IMG/VR virus record: IMGVR_UViG_3300019776_000665
Location: 1 to 37,971 of that record
Length of the DNA: 37,971 nucleotides
From: a virus
Direction: 5' to 3' (one strand)
Shown here one piece after another: positions 22,174 through 31,048 of the stretch. The position numbers and the translations under genes were made by a program. The notes beneath the pieces are model-generated. The model had not been told where the DNA came from. It did not search any database and saw nothing but the letters and a program-made list of their open reading frames with translations. The first letter of the stretch is position 1, and each line of letters opens with the position of its first letter.

Positions 22174-22604
22174 GCCCCGATAGACAACTGCTCGCAGACG
22201 TCGCCGCCGCTCTAGTCGCTGCTGCGGTCGTCGATCCTGAGACCAATGCTCCGCTCGATGCGGACACGATCAAGATTGACTACCTGCCGCGATTTACTCC
22301 TGAGGATCTCAAGGATCTAAAGGTGGTAGTCGCTCCCAGACAAAACACATCGATCAAAATTTCGCGTTCGACGCGTGAGTTTGAACTCGGTGTCCAAGTC
22401 GCGGTGATGCAAACCGCATCTCCGGACTCCGAACGATTTGCCCAACTGCTCGATTTGACCGCGAGTCTCGATGAAGCACTGGCATCCGCCACGCTGGATT
22501 CGGGGGTGTGGTCTCGCTCCGAGGTCACATTGTACGACGTACAAGCCCTCGAGCAACACGGTGCTTTTCGATCCGTGATTACTGTTTACTTCAAGTACCG
22601 ATAG
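22170..22604 (+). CDS. Tail terminator/minor tail protein (probable)
   Basis: The ATG at 22170 overlaps the previous stop (ATGA); an open extension to 22026 lies on the earlier gene and is rejected. The 144-aa product has a helix (QLLADVAAALVAAAV), strands, and a long helix in the second half (DSERFAQLLDLTASLDEALA), ending with a strand FRSVITVYFKYR. This alpha/beta pattern fits tail terminator proteins (lambda gpU type) located before the tail tube. The call depends mainly on gene order. Confidence 0.62.
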   Translation: MSPDRQLLADVAAALVAAAVVDPETNAPLDADTIKIDYLPRFTPEDLKDLKVVVAPRQNTSIKISRSTREFELGVQVAVMQTASPDSERFAQLLDLTASLDEALASATLDSGVWSRSEVTLYDVQALEQHGAFRSVITVYFKYR

Positions 22605-22620
22605 GATAGGGAAATCCAAT

Positions 22621-23124
22621 ATGCCAAATAACAAGGGTCCACGCGCAGGTATCGAGTGCAAGCTTTACTACCAAACGACTCCAGCGGCCACCTTCAACGT
22701 CTCCGCGCCAACGCTTGTTACCGAGGTCCAGGACCTCAATGTCACCTTCAACAAGACGGCCATCGACATCGTTTCTCGCGCTAGCCAATACAAGGCTGCT
22801 ATCTCGGGAGCGATCGACCTCGCGATCAACTTTTCTTACCTGTACCAAGGCGACCCGGACGACGCGATCTTTACCGCGATGCGGCAAGCTTTCATCAATC
22901 GCACCATTTGGCATTGGGCGGTGATGGATAACTTGATTGCGACGCCTGGTCCAGCTGGCTCGCAGGGTCTCACCATGCCTGGCGAAATTATGGAGTTCCC
23001 CATCGACCAGCCGCTCGAGGGGCATCAAAAGATTGACGTTGTCGTTCGCTTGTCCCGCGTCAAAACCGGATCTCCCGCAGCGTTGATCGATCCCGCCTGG
23101 TTGATCGTCGCACCGACCGTATAA
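22621..23124 (+). CDS. Major tail tube protein (probable)
   Basis: The 167-aa beta-rich protein (IECKLYYQTTPAATF, TEVQDLNVTFNKTAIDIVSR, AISGAIDLAINFSYLY, HQKIDVVVRLSRVKT) has the size and strand pattern of siphophage tail tube proteins, which stack as hexamers around the tape measure. DVTRNKT-type helix-loop patterns with a following Arg-rich strand are typical. It stands after the terminator-like gene and before the tail chaperone, as expected. The helix-poor composition and high expression position support it. Confidence 0.75.
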   Translation: MPNNKGPRAGIECKLYYQTTPAATFNVSAPTLVTEVQDLNVTFNKTAIDIVSRASQYKAAISGAIDLAINFSYLYQGDPDDAIFTAMRQAFINRTIWHWAVMDNLIATPGPAGSQGLTMPGEIMEFPIDQPLEGHQKIDVVVRLSRVKTGSPAALIDPAWLIVAPTV

Positions 23125-23171
23125 CTCGTCCGCTAATCCGTTGTTTACTGACTGTCCCTGGAGTACTCCAC

Positions 23172-23417
23172 ATGCCGCTTCCGCGAGTGAAAAAGGGTGA
23201 CGAGATCGCCATCGACTTCCTCGATCACGCGGAGGCGTCTCACGGTCCAGTCGAGTTCACGGTTTACGGACGCGTCTTGTCACAGTCCCCTGAACACATT
23301 GTAGTAGCTTGCTGGGTCTACTCAGATCCAGCAACCAAGATCAAACCCGACGATTACAACGTCACACAATTCACGATCGTTCGAAGCACCATTCGAGCGA
23401 TTCGATTCGTCCGCTAA
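23172..23417 (+). CDS. Hypothetical beta-rich protein (81 aa)
   Basis: Mostly beta strands (GPVEFTVYGRVLSQSPEHIV, VACWVYSD, TQFTIVRSTIRAIRFV) make a small barrel-like domain. Located between tail tube and tail chaperone. No family recognised; a minor tail or assembly role is likely from position only. Confidence 0.65.
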   Translation: MPLPRVKKGDEIAIDFLDHAEASHGPVEFTVYGRVLSQSPEHIVVACWVYSDPATKIKPDDYNVTQFTIVRSTIRAIRFVR

Positions 23418-23442
23418 CCCAACACAACAAGGCACCTCGACC

Positions 23443-23958
23443 ATGCCATCATTCTCCGACTCGGAAGCTCGCTCTTGGGAGCTGCGGGTAGACGTCGACG
23501 CAATCCGTCGCGTCCGCGCTAGCTACGGCCTAGACCTAGCCACAGTACTTGCTTCCCCTGAATCCATCGAGCGATTGACAAACGACGTCGTATTGACGAT
23601 CGATGTTATCTTTGAGCTCGTCCGCCACCAAGCGACCCGCTGCGGTGTTACTGCCGAAGACTTTGGTCGTTCTCTCGCCGGTGATGCACTCGGTAAAGCA
23701 ATCGAAGCGTTCGAGGAGGCACTTGTAGACTTCCTCCCGGAGTCGAGTCGCCGGGCGACAGCTCGGCGGATTATCCAGACGGGCAAAGCGATTCACACGC
23801 AAAAGGCAATGCGGATCGACAACGCGATCAAGAACGGGCTGCTCGAGAGAGCAGTAGCGGAGGAGTTGAGCAAACTGGATGCACAGATCGCGAAAGCGAT
23901 GAGGATCGATTCGGCTACTGGCCCACTATCCTCCGGCTTGCCGCTCGTATCGGAATAG
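23443..23958 (+). CDS. Tail assembly chaperone (G-like)
   Basis: The 171-aa helical protein begins with a beta strand segment (ARSWELRVDVDAIRRVRASY) and has long helices (VVLTIDVIFELVRHQATRCG, LGKAIEAFEEALVDFLP). It lies just before an overlapping -1 frame and upstream of the tape measure, the place of lambda G. In the family, a fraction of ribosomes shifts by -1 near the end to make a longer GT protein. See the following entry. Confidence 0.8.
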   Translation: MPSFSDSEARSWELRVDVDAIRRVRASYGLDLATVLASPESIERLTNDVVLTIDVIFELVRHQATRCGVTAEDFGRSLAGDALGKAIEAFEEALVDFLPESSRRATARRIIQTGKAIHTQKAMRIDNAIKNGLLERAVAEELSKLDAQIAKAMRIDSATGPLSSGLPLVSE

Positions 23959-23975
23959 ATCCCGGGCCGTACACG

Positions 23976-24212
23976 TTGCGAGAGCTGACGTGGATGGTCG
24001 AGGAGATGAATGTTTCGTCTTGGGATCACACGGCGGCGATGATGGCTCACCTAGCCAACATCCACCGAGATCCTAAGCGGACACAACCAAAACGCCTCGT
24101 TGACTTTCACCCGTTCCGCCAAGACACGCCAAAGCACAGCATCACCCGATCCGAGCTGCATCAAATGCGAGGATCCTTACCAGTCCAAGTGGTCACACTG
24201 CCAAAGCCATGA
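23976..24212 (+). CDS. T-domain of tail assembly chaperone (-1 frameshift product)
   Basis: The frame before 23976 stays open and reads naturally upstream (WPTILRLAARIGIDPGPYTL from about 23919), joining to RELTWMVEEM. This GIDPGPYTLREL-type sequence is the common start of the T part of chaperones and has no convincing start codon of its own (TTG at 23976, ATG at 23994), so it is most likely reached by a -1 shift from the 171-aa gene. Candidate slip sites are T-GGC-CCA near 23919-23925 and C-GAA-AGC near 23891-23897; neither is a classical strong heptamer. Confidence 0.72.
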   Translation: MRELTWMVEEMNVSSWDHTAAMMAHLANIHRDPKRTQPKRLVDFHPFRQDTPKHSITRSELHQMRGSLPVQVVTLPKP

Positions 24213-24745
24213 ACGAAAAACTTCGCAAAGCCATCGAAAGCGTCGACCGCTGGGACACCATGTCTGCAGAGCAGCTATACGCCGCTCTGACTCTCCCGCG
24301 TCATCGCTACGAGGACAAATCCGACTGGACGTGGAAGGGGATCGCCATGGTGTGGTGTCCCGATCGCAACGCACGGTTTGGCCGCGAGGGCTGCCGACTT
24401 CTACAGGACGTCTTGGTTGCCAGCGGAGACCAATGGCTCGTTACGCAGCTCGGGGCCGGCATGCCTCTTTGGGATGCCGAGGTACAAACAATCTTACGCG
24501 GGCTTGATGCTGCTGGACACGTTCCTGGTGCTGCTTACGTGGCCGATGCGGTCGTGCGAAATATCAGCACCCTAGAATTGTACGAGGTGGAGTGTACGGC
24601 AAATGAAGTCGCCGAGGAGCTCGCCGCGATGCGACTGGACTCGCTAAAACAATATAAATCGGATCAGGCTGACGATCGCGTGCAGATCTATAGGGAAAAA
24701 CTCACGGTTTGGAATGGCGACCCAGCTACGGAGCCGCAACTGTGA
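24209..24745 (+). CDS. Hypothetical protein (178 aa) of the tail region
   Basis: The start overlaps the chaperone stop (ATGA). A helical protein with a Trp-rich N-terminal part (DRWDTMSAEQLYAAL, YEDKSDWTWKGIAMVW) and Ala/Leu-rich helices after it. No family recognised. Its stop overlaps the GTG start of the next gene. Unusually it lies between chaperone and tape measure with three further genes. Confidence 0.65.
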   Translation: MNEKLRKAIESVDRWDTMSAEQLYAALTLPRHRYEDKSDWTWKGIAMVWCPDRNARFGREGCRLLQDVLVASGDQWLVTQLGAGMPLWDAEVQTILRGLDAAGHVPGAAYVADAVVRNISTLELYEVECTANEVAEELAAMRLDSLKQYKSDQADDRVQIYREKLTVWNGDPATEPQL

Positions 24746-25395
24746 GTATTGCACTGCAGGGGAACGGATCGAACAACGGAACCACTGTCACAGTACCGAC
24801 TCATGCCGTGGGCGATTTGTTGATTTTTCACGCGTCGAATCACGCCTCGGTAACGACTCCCACACGCCCGTCAGATATTGTTTCCCTGTTTTCGTTGTCC
24901 AACGCTGGGGGATCTGTTCTATGCGGCTACAAGCATGCATTAACAAATTCTGAAACAAGCGGTACATGGACGAATGCCACAAATCTGTTTGTGACCGTCT
25001 GGCGTGGAGACACGAACACGATTGTGACGCCCGAATTCGTTTCCACGAACGGTGGTACAGCGTCGAACATTAATTACCCAGTACAACCAGCAGGCACATT
25101 TCGCACTGGTGCGAACGACATTGCTCTCTTGGCATACGTGCTCAACAGCAGCATAACGAACACTTTGCTACCGCCCGGCGCGTTGGCCAATTTGCAGGAC
25201 GCGACCGATTCCGCAACTTGGCAGGCTAAGCAGTATTATCAGCTCGCTCGCACGACGACCTGGGCTAACACGTCAGTCTTGCAAGCAGGTAGCAATTATT
25301 ATCGATCGCTTTTGCTGTCACTGTTCGAGGAGGCACTTCCCTCTACCGGTGGTGCCGGTGTATTTAATCCCATCGAGCATCCACTACTAGGGTAA
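24742..25395 (+). CDS. Beta-rich tail surface protein, possible fibre/adhesin
   Basis: The GTG at 24742 overlaps the previous stop (GTGA) and is preferred to the upstream frame from 24709. The 217-aa product is rich in Ser, Thr, Asn and Gly and almost entirely beta-like (VTVPTHAVGDLLIFHASNHA, LFVTVWRGDTNTIVTP), the composition of phage tail decorations and receptor-binding domains. It resembles a single jelly-roll-like adhesion domain. No membrane segment. It is probably an accessory tail protein; function inferred. Confidence 0.65.
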   Translation: MSIALQGNGSNNGTTVTVPTHAVGDLLIFHASNHASVTTPTRPSDIVSLFSLSNAGGSVLCGYKHALTNSETSGTWTNATNLFVTVWRGDTNTIVTPEFVSTNGGTASNINYPVQPAGTFRTGANDIALLAYVLNSSITNTLLPPGALANLQDATDSATWQAKQYYQLARTTTWANTSVLQAGSNYYRSLLLSLFEEALPSTGGAGVFNPIEHPLLG

Positions 25396-25399
25396 TATA

Positions 25400-26809
25400 A
25401 TGAGGTACATTGGAGACTTTAGCCCCGGAGTCGTGGTGCGATTTCGCTTTGCCATGCTATCGCAGGCACTTGTCCCAACGACTCCAACCGTAAATCCAGC
25501 ATTCGCGGTATACAAAAACTCGACCACCGAATCCACTGCCGGAATCACGGTCACCGTGGATTTCGACGGCAAAGCTGGTTTGATCCTTGTCGCGATCGAC
25601 ACATCCGCCGACACCAATTTTTACGTGGCCGGTGAGGATTATGACGTCGTGTTTACGGCTGGAACCGTCGACGGCAAAGATTTAACGCGAGTGCCGGTTC
25701 GTACATTTTCACTGGAGAATCGAACTCGAAAAGCAAACGTAGTACAAATCGCTGGGCAAACGGCCAGCGCAGCGGCTGCGGTCACGTTTCCCGCATCCGT
25801 CGCGAACGAATCCACGGTCGCAGCTCGAGCTACGCAAACGAGTGTCGATAACAAGCCGACACTGGCACAGATCGAGGCGTCGACCGTGCTGGCCAAGGAA
25901 GCTACCGTTGGCAATCGGCCTACTCTCGCACAGATTGAAGCATCTACCGTACTCGCCAAGGAATCCACGGTCGCAGCTCGAGCTACGCAAACGAGTGTCG
26001 ATAACAAGCCGACACTGGCACAGATTGAAGCGTCGACAACTTTGGCAAAGGAGGCAACGCTAACCCAAATCGATAACGATGTCCAAGCGGTTAAGGATGA
26101 CACCTCAGCGTTGATTATTTCCGTAGCCTCCGTATTGGGTCGGATTGGAGGTTTCACAGGGACTGGGGTCAATACTATCCTTGGGTTCTTCCGTGCGTTG
26201 ATGCGAAAAGACGGTGGCATCACGACTCCAACGGACGTTGGTGGAGCGTTTGTCCACACGACCGATTCGCTTGAAGCGATTCGCGATCGAGGGGATGCGG
26301 CATGGACAACCGGCGCAGGCGGTGGAGGTGGCGGTGGAGATCCATGGGCGACCGACCTACCGGCTGGCAACTACACGGCCAACCAGGCCGGAGCCATAGT
26401 TCAGGCAATTGCGGCAAAGACAAACACGATCCACTCTGGCAAGGTTTCCTATACCGGCCCCGTAACGGCCAAAGGACGCATTGACCAGGTTGTCATTGGT
26501 GACGATTACCTGACGGCCCATGGGACTGCGTTTGTTTGGACGATCGATGCGATCGCCGGCATGAGTGCCGCAACGGTGACCGTTCACTTCGGTGGTAAGT
26601 GTGGAGCAAACACTTTTGCTCGCACCGGAGCAGCTACAGACATCGGTGGCGGCAAGTGGTCTCTCGTTGTCGAAATGCCTCGGGCAGACTCGGGCAATCT
26701 CATTGCTGGCGAATACATCTACAGCGTCGAAGTCCGCAACGCTGCGGGGGTTGAACTCACTCGCATCTACTACGACGAGCCGTTCGTAGCAGTGGAGAAA
26801 TTCACCTAA
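25400..26809 (+). CDS. Tail fibre-like protein with internal repeats
   Basis: The 469-aa protein has an N-terminal beta domain (about 1-110, FRFAMLSQALVPTTPTVNPA, GITVTVDFDGKAGLILVAID) as in planctomycete and other phage fibre proteins, then helical repeats from about 135-240 (KPTLAQIEASTVLAKE repeated, each about 25-28 residues, likely a coiled-coil shaft), a Gly-rich hinge (GAGGGGGGGD, about 312), and a C-terminal beta domain (about 370-469). This is a trimeric fibre/baseplate layout. The DNA of the shaft contains a 65-bp perfect repeat. It lies just before the gp10-like gene and the tape measure. Confidence 0.72.
   Translation: MRYIGDFSPGVVVRFRFAMLSQALVPTTPTVNPAFAVYKNSTTESTAGITVTVDFDGKAGLILVAIDTSADTNFYVAGEDYDVVFTAGTVDGKDLTRVPVRTFSLENRTRKANVVQIAGQTASAAAAVTFPASVANESTVAARATQTSVDNKPTLAQIEASTVLAKEATVGNRPTLAQIEASTVLAKESTVAARATQTSVDNKPTLAQIEASTTLAKEATLTQIDNDVQAVKDDTSALIISVASVLGRIGGFTGTGVNTILGFFRALMRKDGGITTPTDVGGAFVHTTDSLEAIRDRGDAAWTTGAGGGGGGGDPWATDLPAGNYTANQAGAIVQAIAAKTNTIHSGKVSYTGPVTAKGRIDQVVIGDDYLTAHGTAFVWTIDAIAGMSAATVTVHFGGKCGANTFARTGAATDIGGGKWSLVVEMPRADSGNLIAGEYIYSVEVRNAAGVELTRIYYDEPFVAVEKFT
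25808..26025. repeat. 65-bp perfect direct repeat in fibre gene
   Basis: Bases 25808-25872 equal 25961-26025 exactly, 153 bp (51 codons) apart, in frame. Between them lies a diverged copy of the same unit. Recombination between the copies would delete or duplicate 51 residues of the shaft, altering fibre length. Confidence 0.9.
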
Positions 26810-26810
26810 C

Positions 26811-27371
26811 ATGCAAGTCACTTTTGCGGTCAAAGAATCGTTTTTCGATCGCCCTAAGGTGATCAAAGCACTTGCTCGAGCAAAACGCAAAGTGTTGAGC
26901 AAAGCAGGTGCATTCGTGCGCAAACGAGCTCGCTCGTCGCTCCGTCGTCGAAAGAAACCGTCCGCACCTGGCTCTCCACCCTCGGCCCACAGCAAGGACA
27001 GTGCATCGCTCAAAACGATTCTTTTCGCGTTTCAACCGCAAAGCGAATCCACCATTGTTGGACCGGTCGCGCTAAACCAAGTCAATTTCACCGTCGAGTC
27101 TGTAACCACCACCGTACCAGGACTGCACGAACGAGGCGAGACCGCAATCATTCGCGAGTATCGCTACGTGCCCGAAGACGGCACGGACAGCAACGTTGAA
27201 TGGCGAAGGCTTGACGGGCGACGCCAATACAGGCCGTGGAAGGGCAGACGCTTTGAAACGCGGCGGCGTACAGCTCGCTATCCGAAACGTCCCTTCATGC
27301 GTCCCGCCTTGGAAGCCGAAGCCCCGAACTTCCCCGAGCTATTCAAGAACTCCATTGCATCGGCAAGATAG
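26811..27371 (+). CDS. Tail completion / gp10-like protein (probable)
   Basis: The 186-aa basic protein ends with FMRPALEAEAPNFPELF, similar to the end of HK97 gp10-type and related virion morphogenesis proteins, where a conserved F(L)RPA(L) block is followed by a C-terminal helix. The N-terminus is strongly basic (KALARAKRKVLSKAGAFVRK, RARSSLRRRKK) with a Gly/Pro loop (APGSPPSAHS). It lies directly before the tape measure gene, later than usual for this family. Call by pattern. Confidence 0.62.
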   Translation: MQVTFAVKESFFDRPKVIKALARAKRKVLSKAGAFVRKRARSSLRRRKKPSAPGSPPSAHSKDSASLKTILFAFQPQSESTIVGPVALNQVNFTVESVTTTVPGLHERGETAIIREYRYVPEDGTDSNVEWRRLDGRRQYRPWKGRRFETRRRTARYPKRPFMRPALEAEAPNFPELFKNSIASAR

Positions 27372-27380
27372 GAATAAAGC

Positions 27381-29459
27381 ATGTCAGCCATCAAGGCCGG
27401 TCAAGCATACGTGGAAATCGCCACCAAGCAGGGCTCGTTCGATAAGGGCATGGCAGCGGTCCAAGCTGCGATGAAGCGACTAAAAAGCGTTGCTACCACC
27501 ATGGGAACGGGTATTGGAAAGGGGTTTGCTGCTGCTCAAGGTGCGCTCTCGTCGTTTTCGAAATCGATCCTAAGTTTGCCTACGATTATTGCTGGCTCTG
27601 TAGCGGTTACCGGCCTGGTCGCACTAGCCAAAGGATTCGCCGACGCGGGTTCTGCCATTGACGACATGTCACAACGTACCGGCATGTCTGCCGAGGCGGT
27701 GTCCTCTCTCGGATACGTTGCCAAGATGACCGGTACCGATATAGGAACGGTTGAAAAAGCCGTTCGGAAAATGCAGCAAGGGATTGTGGACGCATCTGCC
27801 GGAGTGCCTGGTGCCGCAGAGAAGTTTGCTGCGCTGGGGCTGAGTGTGTCTGATCTTGAGAAAATGACTCCCGACCAACAGTTCATTGCGATTGCCGATC
27901 GGCTTTCTCGCATCGAGGATCCCGCTCTCAAGTCTGCTGCTGCGATGGAGTACTTCGGCAAAGCGGGTGCGGATTTGGTGCCGATGATTTCCGAGGGAGG
28001 CGAAGGGATTCAACGTCTTATCGGCGATGCTCAAAAGCTGGGCCAAGTTATGAGCGGGGAAGACGCAGCTGCGGCAGCGAAGCTTGGCGACGTCTTTGAT
28101 CAACTCTGGGCGGTGCTCGGTGCTTTGCAAAACCGGATCGGAGCCGCAATCGCGCCACTGCTGGTATCTGTCGGTGAAACGATCATCGAAACTGTCACAA
28201 CGGTGTCAACGTGGATCGATTCGAACCGAGAATTGATCGTGACGATTGCCCAATGGGCTGCTGTAGGTGCCGGTCTGCTTGCTGGCCTCGTTGCTCTCGG
28301 TGGAGCTGCGATGGTGGCCGGTGCAGCTATCTCCGGACTGGTCGCGGTCGGTGGAGCCATCGCTACCGTGTTCAGTGTGATCGGGGGAGTCTTGGCCGCG
28401 ATCGCTTCTCCTGTCGGATTAGTGGTGGTTTGTTTGACTGCTGCGGCTGGTGCGGCACTTTACTTCTCTGGAGCCGGCGGGGAAATGGTTTCGTTTCTGT
28501 CGACAAAATTTGAGGAGCTCAAGGGGATCGCATTGCCGGTTTTCGAAGCGATTCAAACCGCGTTGTCGAGCGGCCAATGGGGAGCTGCTGGCCAGATTGC
28601 CATGAGCAGCTTGGAGCTTGTGTTTCGCGTAGCTACTCGCGAGATCTACGGAGCCTGGCTCAACATGAGCAACAAAGTTCTTAACGCTTGGACGCAACTG
28701 TCCGCTGATATGTCCAAGGGGTCGATCTCGTTCGTCGCGTTTCTTATCAACACAATGGCCGGCATTCCAACGGGCATTCAAAACGGGTTTGCTACTGTGT
28801 TCACTTGGCTGACTGGCACTTGGGACCAAACGGTCAACTTCATCGCGAAAAAACTGCTTTACCTTTACTCGATGTTTGATCGATCCGTCGACTACGAAAA
28901 AGCCGCGAAGCAGATGGATGCCGAGGCCAATAAGCGAGCCGACGATCGGCAAAAGTCCCTCGATGCTGCAAACAACAAACGCAACGAGGAGTTGATGCGT
29001 GCAAACCAAGGACGCCAAAAAATTGCGGACGGCATGAACCAAGAGATCCAGCAAAACGCGAACAACACAATGCAGGGTCGCCAAGATGTTGCGCAAGCGA
29101 AGGTAGCGAGTTTCGACGCTCGCATCGGAGATCTTCGCAAGGAAATCGCGGAGCAAACTGCCGCCATCAAGGAGACCGCTCAACAGCAAGAGGCCGAAAA
29201 GGCAAGGAAGGCCGAAGCGTCGAAATACGCCAGGACCGAGCAGGAAAAACCGAAGCCCAAAATCCCCACCATCGATGCTGTGAAGGGAACGACAGCAACG
29301 CAGGTTGGCGGGACTTTTAGCGGGTTCGCCGCTGGAATTATGGGAGCCTCTACCTCTGCTTTGGATCGCATGGCCGACCAAACGCAAAAGTCAAACGAAC
29401 TGCTTTCGCAGATCGCCAAGAACACTTCGGAAAACAAGACTCTAGCGTACGGAACCTAA
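27381..29459 (+). CDS. Tail tape measure protein
   Basis: The 692-aa protein has the hallmarks of a tape measure: N-terminal amphipathic and helical repeats (AAVQAAMKRLKSVATTMG), GSAIDDMSQRTGMSAEAVSS at about 92-111 (a typical tape-measure block), long Ala/Gly-rich hydrophobic helices (about 290-355), and a charged, Lys/Glu/Gln-rich C-terminal coiled coil (about 505-640). It sets tail length; using the usual 1.5 angstrom per residue, the tail would be roughly 100 nm. It follows the tail genes as in other siphophages and lies 3 bp before the next gene. Confidence 0.93.
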   Translation: MSAIKAGQAYVEIATKQGSFDKGMAAVQAAMKRLKSVATTMGTGIGKGFAAAQGALSSFSKSILSLPTIIAGSVAVTGLVALAKGFADAGSAIDDMSQRTGMSAEAVSSLGYVAKMTGTDIGTVEKAVRKMQQGIVDASAGVPGAAEKFAALGLSVSDLEKMTPDQQFIAIADRLSRIEDPALKSAAAMEYFGKAGADLVPMISEGGEGIQRLIGDAQKLGQVMSGEDAAAAAKLGDVFDQLWAVLGALQNRIGAAIAPLLVSVGETIIETVTTVSTWIDSNRELIVTIAQWAAVGAGLLAGLVALGGAAMVAGAAISGLVAVGGAIATVFSVIGGVLAAIASPVGLVVVCLTAAAGAALYFSGAGGEMVSFLSTKFEELKGIALPVFEAIQTALSSGQWGAAGQIAMSSLELVFRVATREIYGAWLNMSNKVLNAWTQLSADMSKGSISFVAFLINTMAGIPTGIQNGFATVFTWLTGTWDQTVNFIAKKLLYLYSMFDRSVDYEKAAKQMDAEANKRADDRQKSLDAANNKRNEELMRANQGRQKIADGMNQEIQQNANNTMQGRQDVAQAKVASFDARIGDLRKEIAEQTAAIKETAQQQEAEKARKAEASKYARTEQEKPKPKIPTIDAVKGTTATQVGGTFSGFAAGIMGASTSALDRMADQTQKSNELLSQIAKNTSENKTLAYGT

Positions 29460-29462
29460 CCC

Positions 29463-30302
29463 ATGACTGCATGGACGCATTTGCCGATCGACATCTTCGA
29501 AACTGCGGAGTCTCGCGACACCGACTTTGATCTCAAGGGCGGACGTAAATCGCAAACGCGCGTCGCCATCGTTACTGGCTACACGGAGCCCGAGGAAGCC
29601 GCTCAGGCTGCTGTCGACCTGCCGAGTACTCCATTCCCGCTCGTGATCGCTGCATCCATGGGCAAGCCAACCATGGTCATGACTGCAGCCAAGGCCAGAC
29701 CGTTAACCCCTGATGCTTGGGAGGTGGCGTTTTCGTATGAATCGAGAGCGAACGACGGAAACGATCCTCTGACTTGGACATTCTCCGGGACCACGCTTGG
29801 TAAAACTCAACAGGTAACACAGTCTTTTGCGACAACGCGATATGGTGCAAGTGCGCCCGATTATGGATCGGCGATTAACGTCGACAAAGACGGAGTGCGT
29901 GGTGTAGAGATCGGAATTCCCGGTCTAGAGTTTCAGATCGAAAAGACTCTGTCGAAGGGAGTACTTACGCTTGCGTACGTGATGACGCTGGTCAATCTCA
30001 CGTACAAAACCAACGTAGCAGCATTCATGAATTTTGCCGCTGGTGAGTTGTTGTTCCTCGGTGCCGAGTTCAGGCAATCCTCGAATGCCGAGGTCACGGT
30101 TGTATTCAAATTTTCAGCTTCTCCGAATCGCACTGGCCTCTCGTTTGGTACAATAACCGGCGTTGCCAAGAAGGGGCACGAATACTTGTGGATTGATTAC
30201 GAAGCATGGGAGACGGGCGGCTATGTCGTTCGGCGTCCACGCGGCGTATACATCGAGCGAGTTTACGAAGAGGGCAATTTTACATTGCTCGGAATCCTGT
30301 AG
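29463..30302 (+). CDS. Tail-tip/distal tail protein (putative)
   Basis: The 279-aa protein is beta-rich and lies immediately after the tape measure, where distal tail proteins are encoded. Distinct segments are THLPIDIFETAESRDTDFDL at the N-terminus and FVFKFSASPNRTG-like strands toward the C-terminus with GYVVRRPRGVYIERVY. No named family was recognised. Position and composition favour a tail-tip structural role. Confidence 0.6.
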   Translation: MTAWTHLPIDIFETAESRDTDFDLKGGRKSQTRVAIVTGYTEPEEAAQAAVDLPSTPFPLVIAASMGKPTMVMTAAKARPLTPDAWEVAFSYESRANDGNDPLTWTFSGTTLGKTQQVTQSFATTRYGASAPDYGSAINVDKDGVRGVEIGIPGLEFQIEKTLSKGVLTLAYVMTLVNLTYKTNVAAFMNFAAGELLFLGAEFRQSSNAEVTVVFKFSASPNRTGLSFGTITGVAKKGHEYLWIDYEAWETGGYVVRRPRGVYIERVYEEGNFTLLGIL

Positions 30303-30319
30303 CCCCATCTGTCATCAAT

Positions 30320-31048
30320 ATGTCATTTTTCCCCGGCGACATAATCAAGCCCTCCGCATCGCGAGAGCGAGAGATCACCAAGCTGCTTGAAGCAGCTCGG
30401 GGCGAACGTGCCTCGTTTGGTATCAACGGGCGATCGAGGCTGGAGCCTGGCCACGTGCTTGTTCGAAACGATACCGGTGCAGATCTCGGTTTCGGCAAAG
30501 CTGCGATGATTCGCCGGCTAGGGTATTACGATCAAGACCCGCTTCCGCGCCGAGAGCCCGAATACCGGACCGGTTTTTATTCTGCTGTCGCGCTTGCTCC
30601 GACGGTCGAAGCGATGACGCCGAGCGTAGCTCGCATGGGACTTGCCGTAGAGCCGATCAAGCAGGACAAGTTTGGCGTGATGGCGATCTCTGGACTCGCC
30701 GTTGCTGCTTACACCTCCGCCCTGGGCTACGTGCAGCCAGTAACGGGCGGTGTGTTTGCGGGGATGTTTGGCTTTGCACGGATTGTTTCGGTGCCTCAGG
30801 CTGGCCAGTCTGCTCCGCGTGATTTTGGGATTTGGGATCTATCCGCGCACAATCCATTTAACGTGTACACGATCACCGCTATTTCCGGTGGCGCAAAGAC
30901 AGCCACGCTCGAGGGTGGATACAGCAGCGTGATCAAGGACAACCATGGCATCGCGACTTGGCAGGTAGTGGGCGACAAGGGGCTTGTGTTTTGGGACGGG
31001 CAGTTTTGGGTAATCGTTTCGCCATGGTGCGTCGGGGGCACGGAATGA
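30320..31048 (+). CDS. Tail-region structural protein (242 aa, putative)
   Basis: The ATG at 30320 (MSFFPGDIIKPSASRERE) is preferred to an open extension from 30206 that overlaps the previous gene. The N-terminal third is helical and basic; the rest is beta-rich with Gly/Ala loops and a Trp-rich end (DNHGIATWQVVGDKGLVFW). The stop overlaps the start of the Cys-rich gene (ATGA). No family recognised; probable component of the tail tip. Confidence 0.6.
   Translation: MSFFPGDIIKPSASREREITKLLEAARGERASFGINGRSRLEPGHVLVRNDTGADLGFGKAAMIRRLGYYDQDPLPRREPEYRTGFYSAVALAPTVEAMTPSVARMGLAVEPIKQDKFGVMAISGLAVAAYTSALGYVQPVTGGVFAGMFGFARIVSVPQAGQSAPRDFGIWDLSAHNPFNVYTITAISGGAKTATLEGGYSSVIKDNHGIATWQVVGDKGLVFWDGQFWVIVSPWCVGGTE

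Noticed and set aside
25808-26070. CRISPR-like array
   Set aside because: The repeats are in frame within a fibre gene, few in number, and without unique spacers of constant length.
25639-26370. 243-aa minus-strand frame with repeats
   Set aside because: Its repeats merely mirror the repeats of the fibre gene on the other strand.
28419-29387. 322-aa minus-strand open frame
   Set aside because: Antisense to the tape measure; Arg/Ser/Leu-rich shadow.
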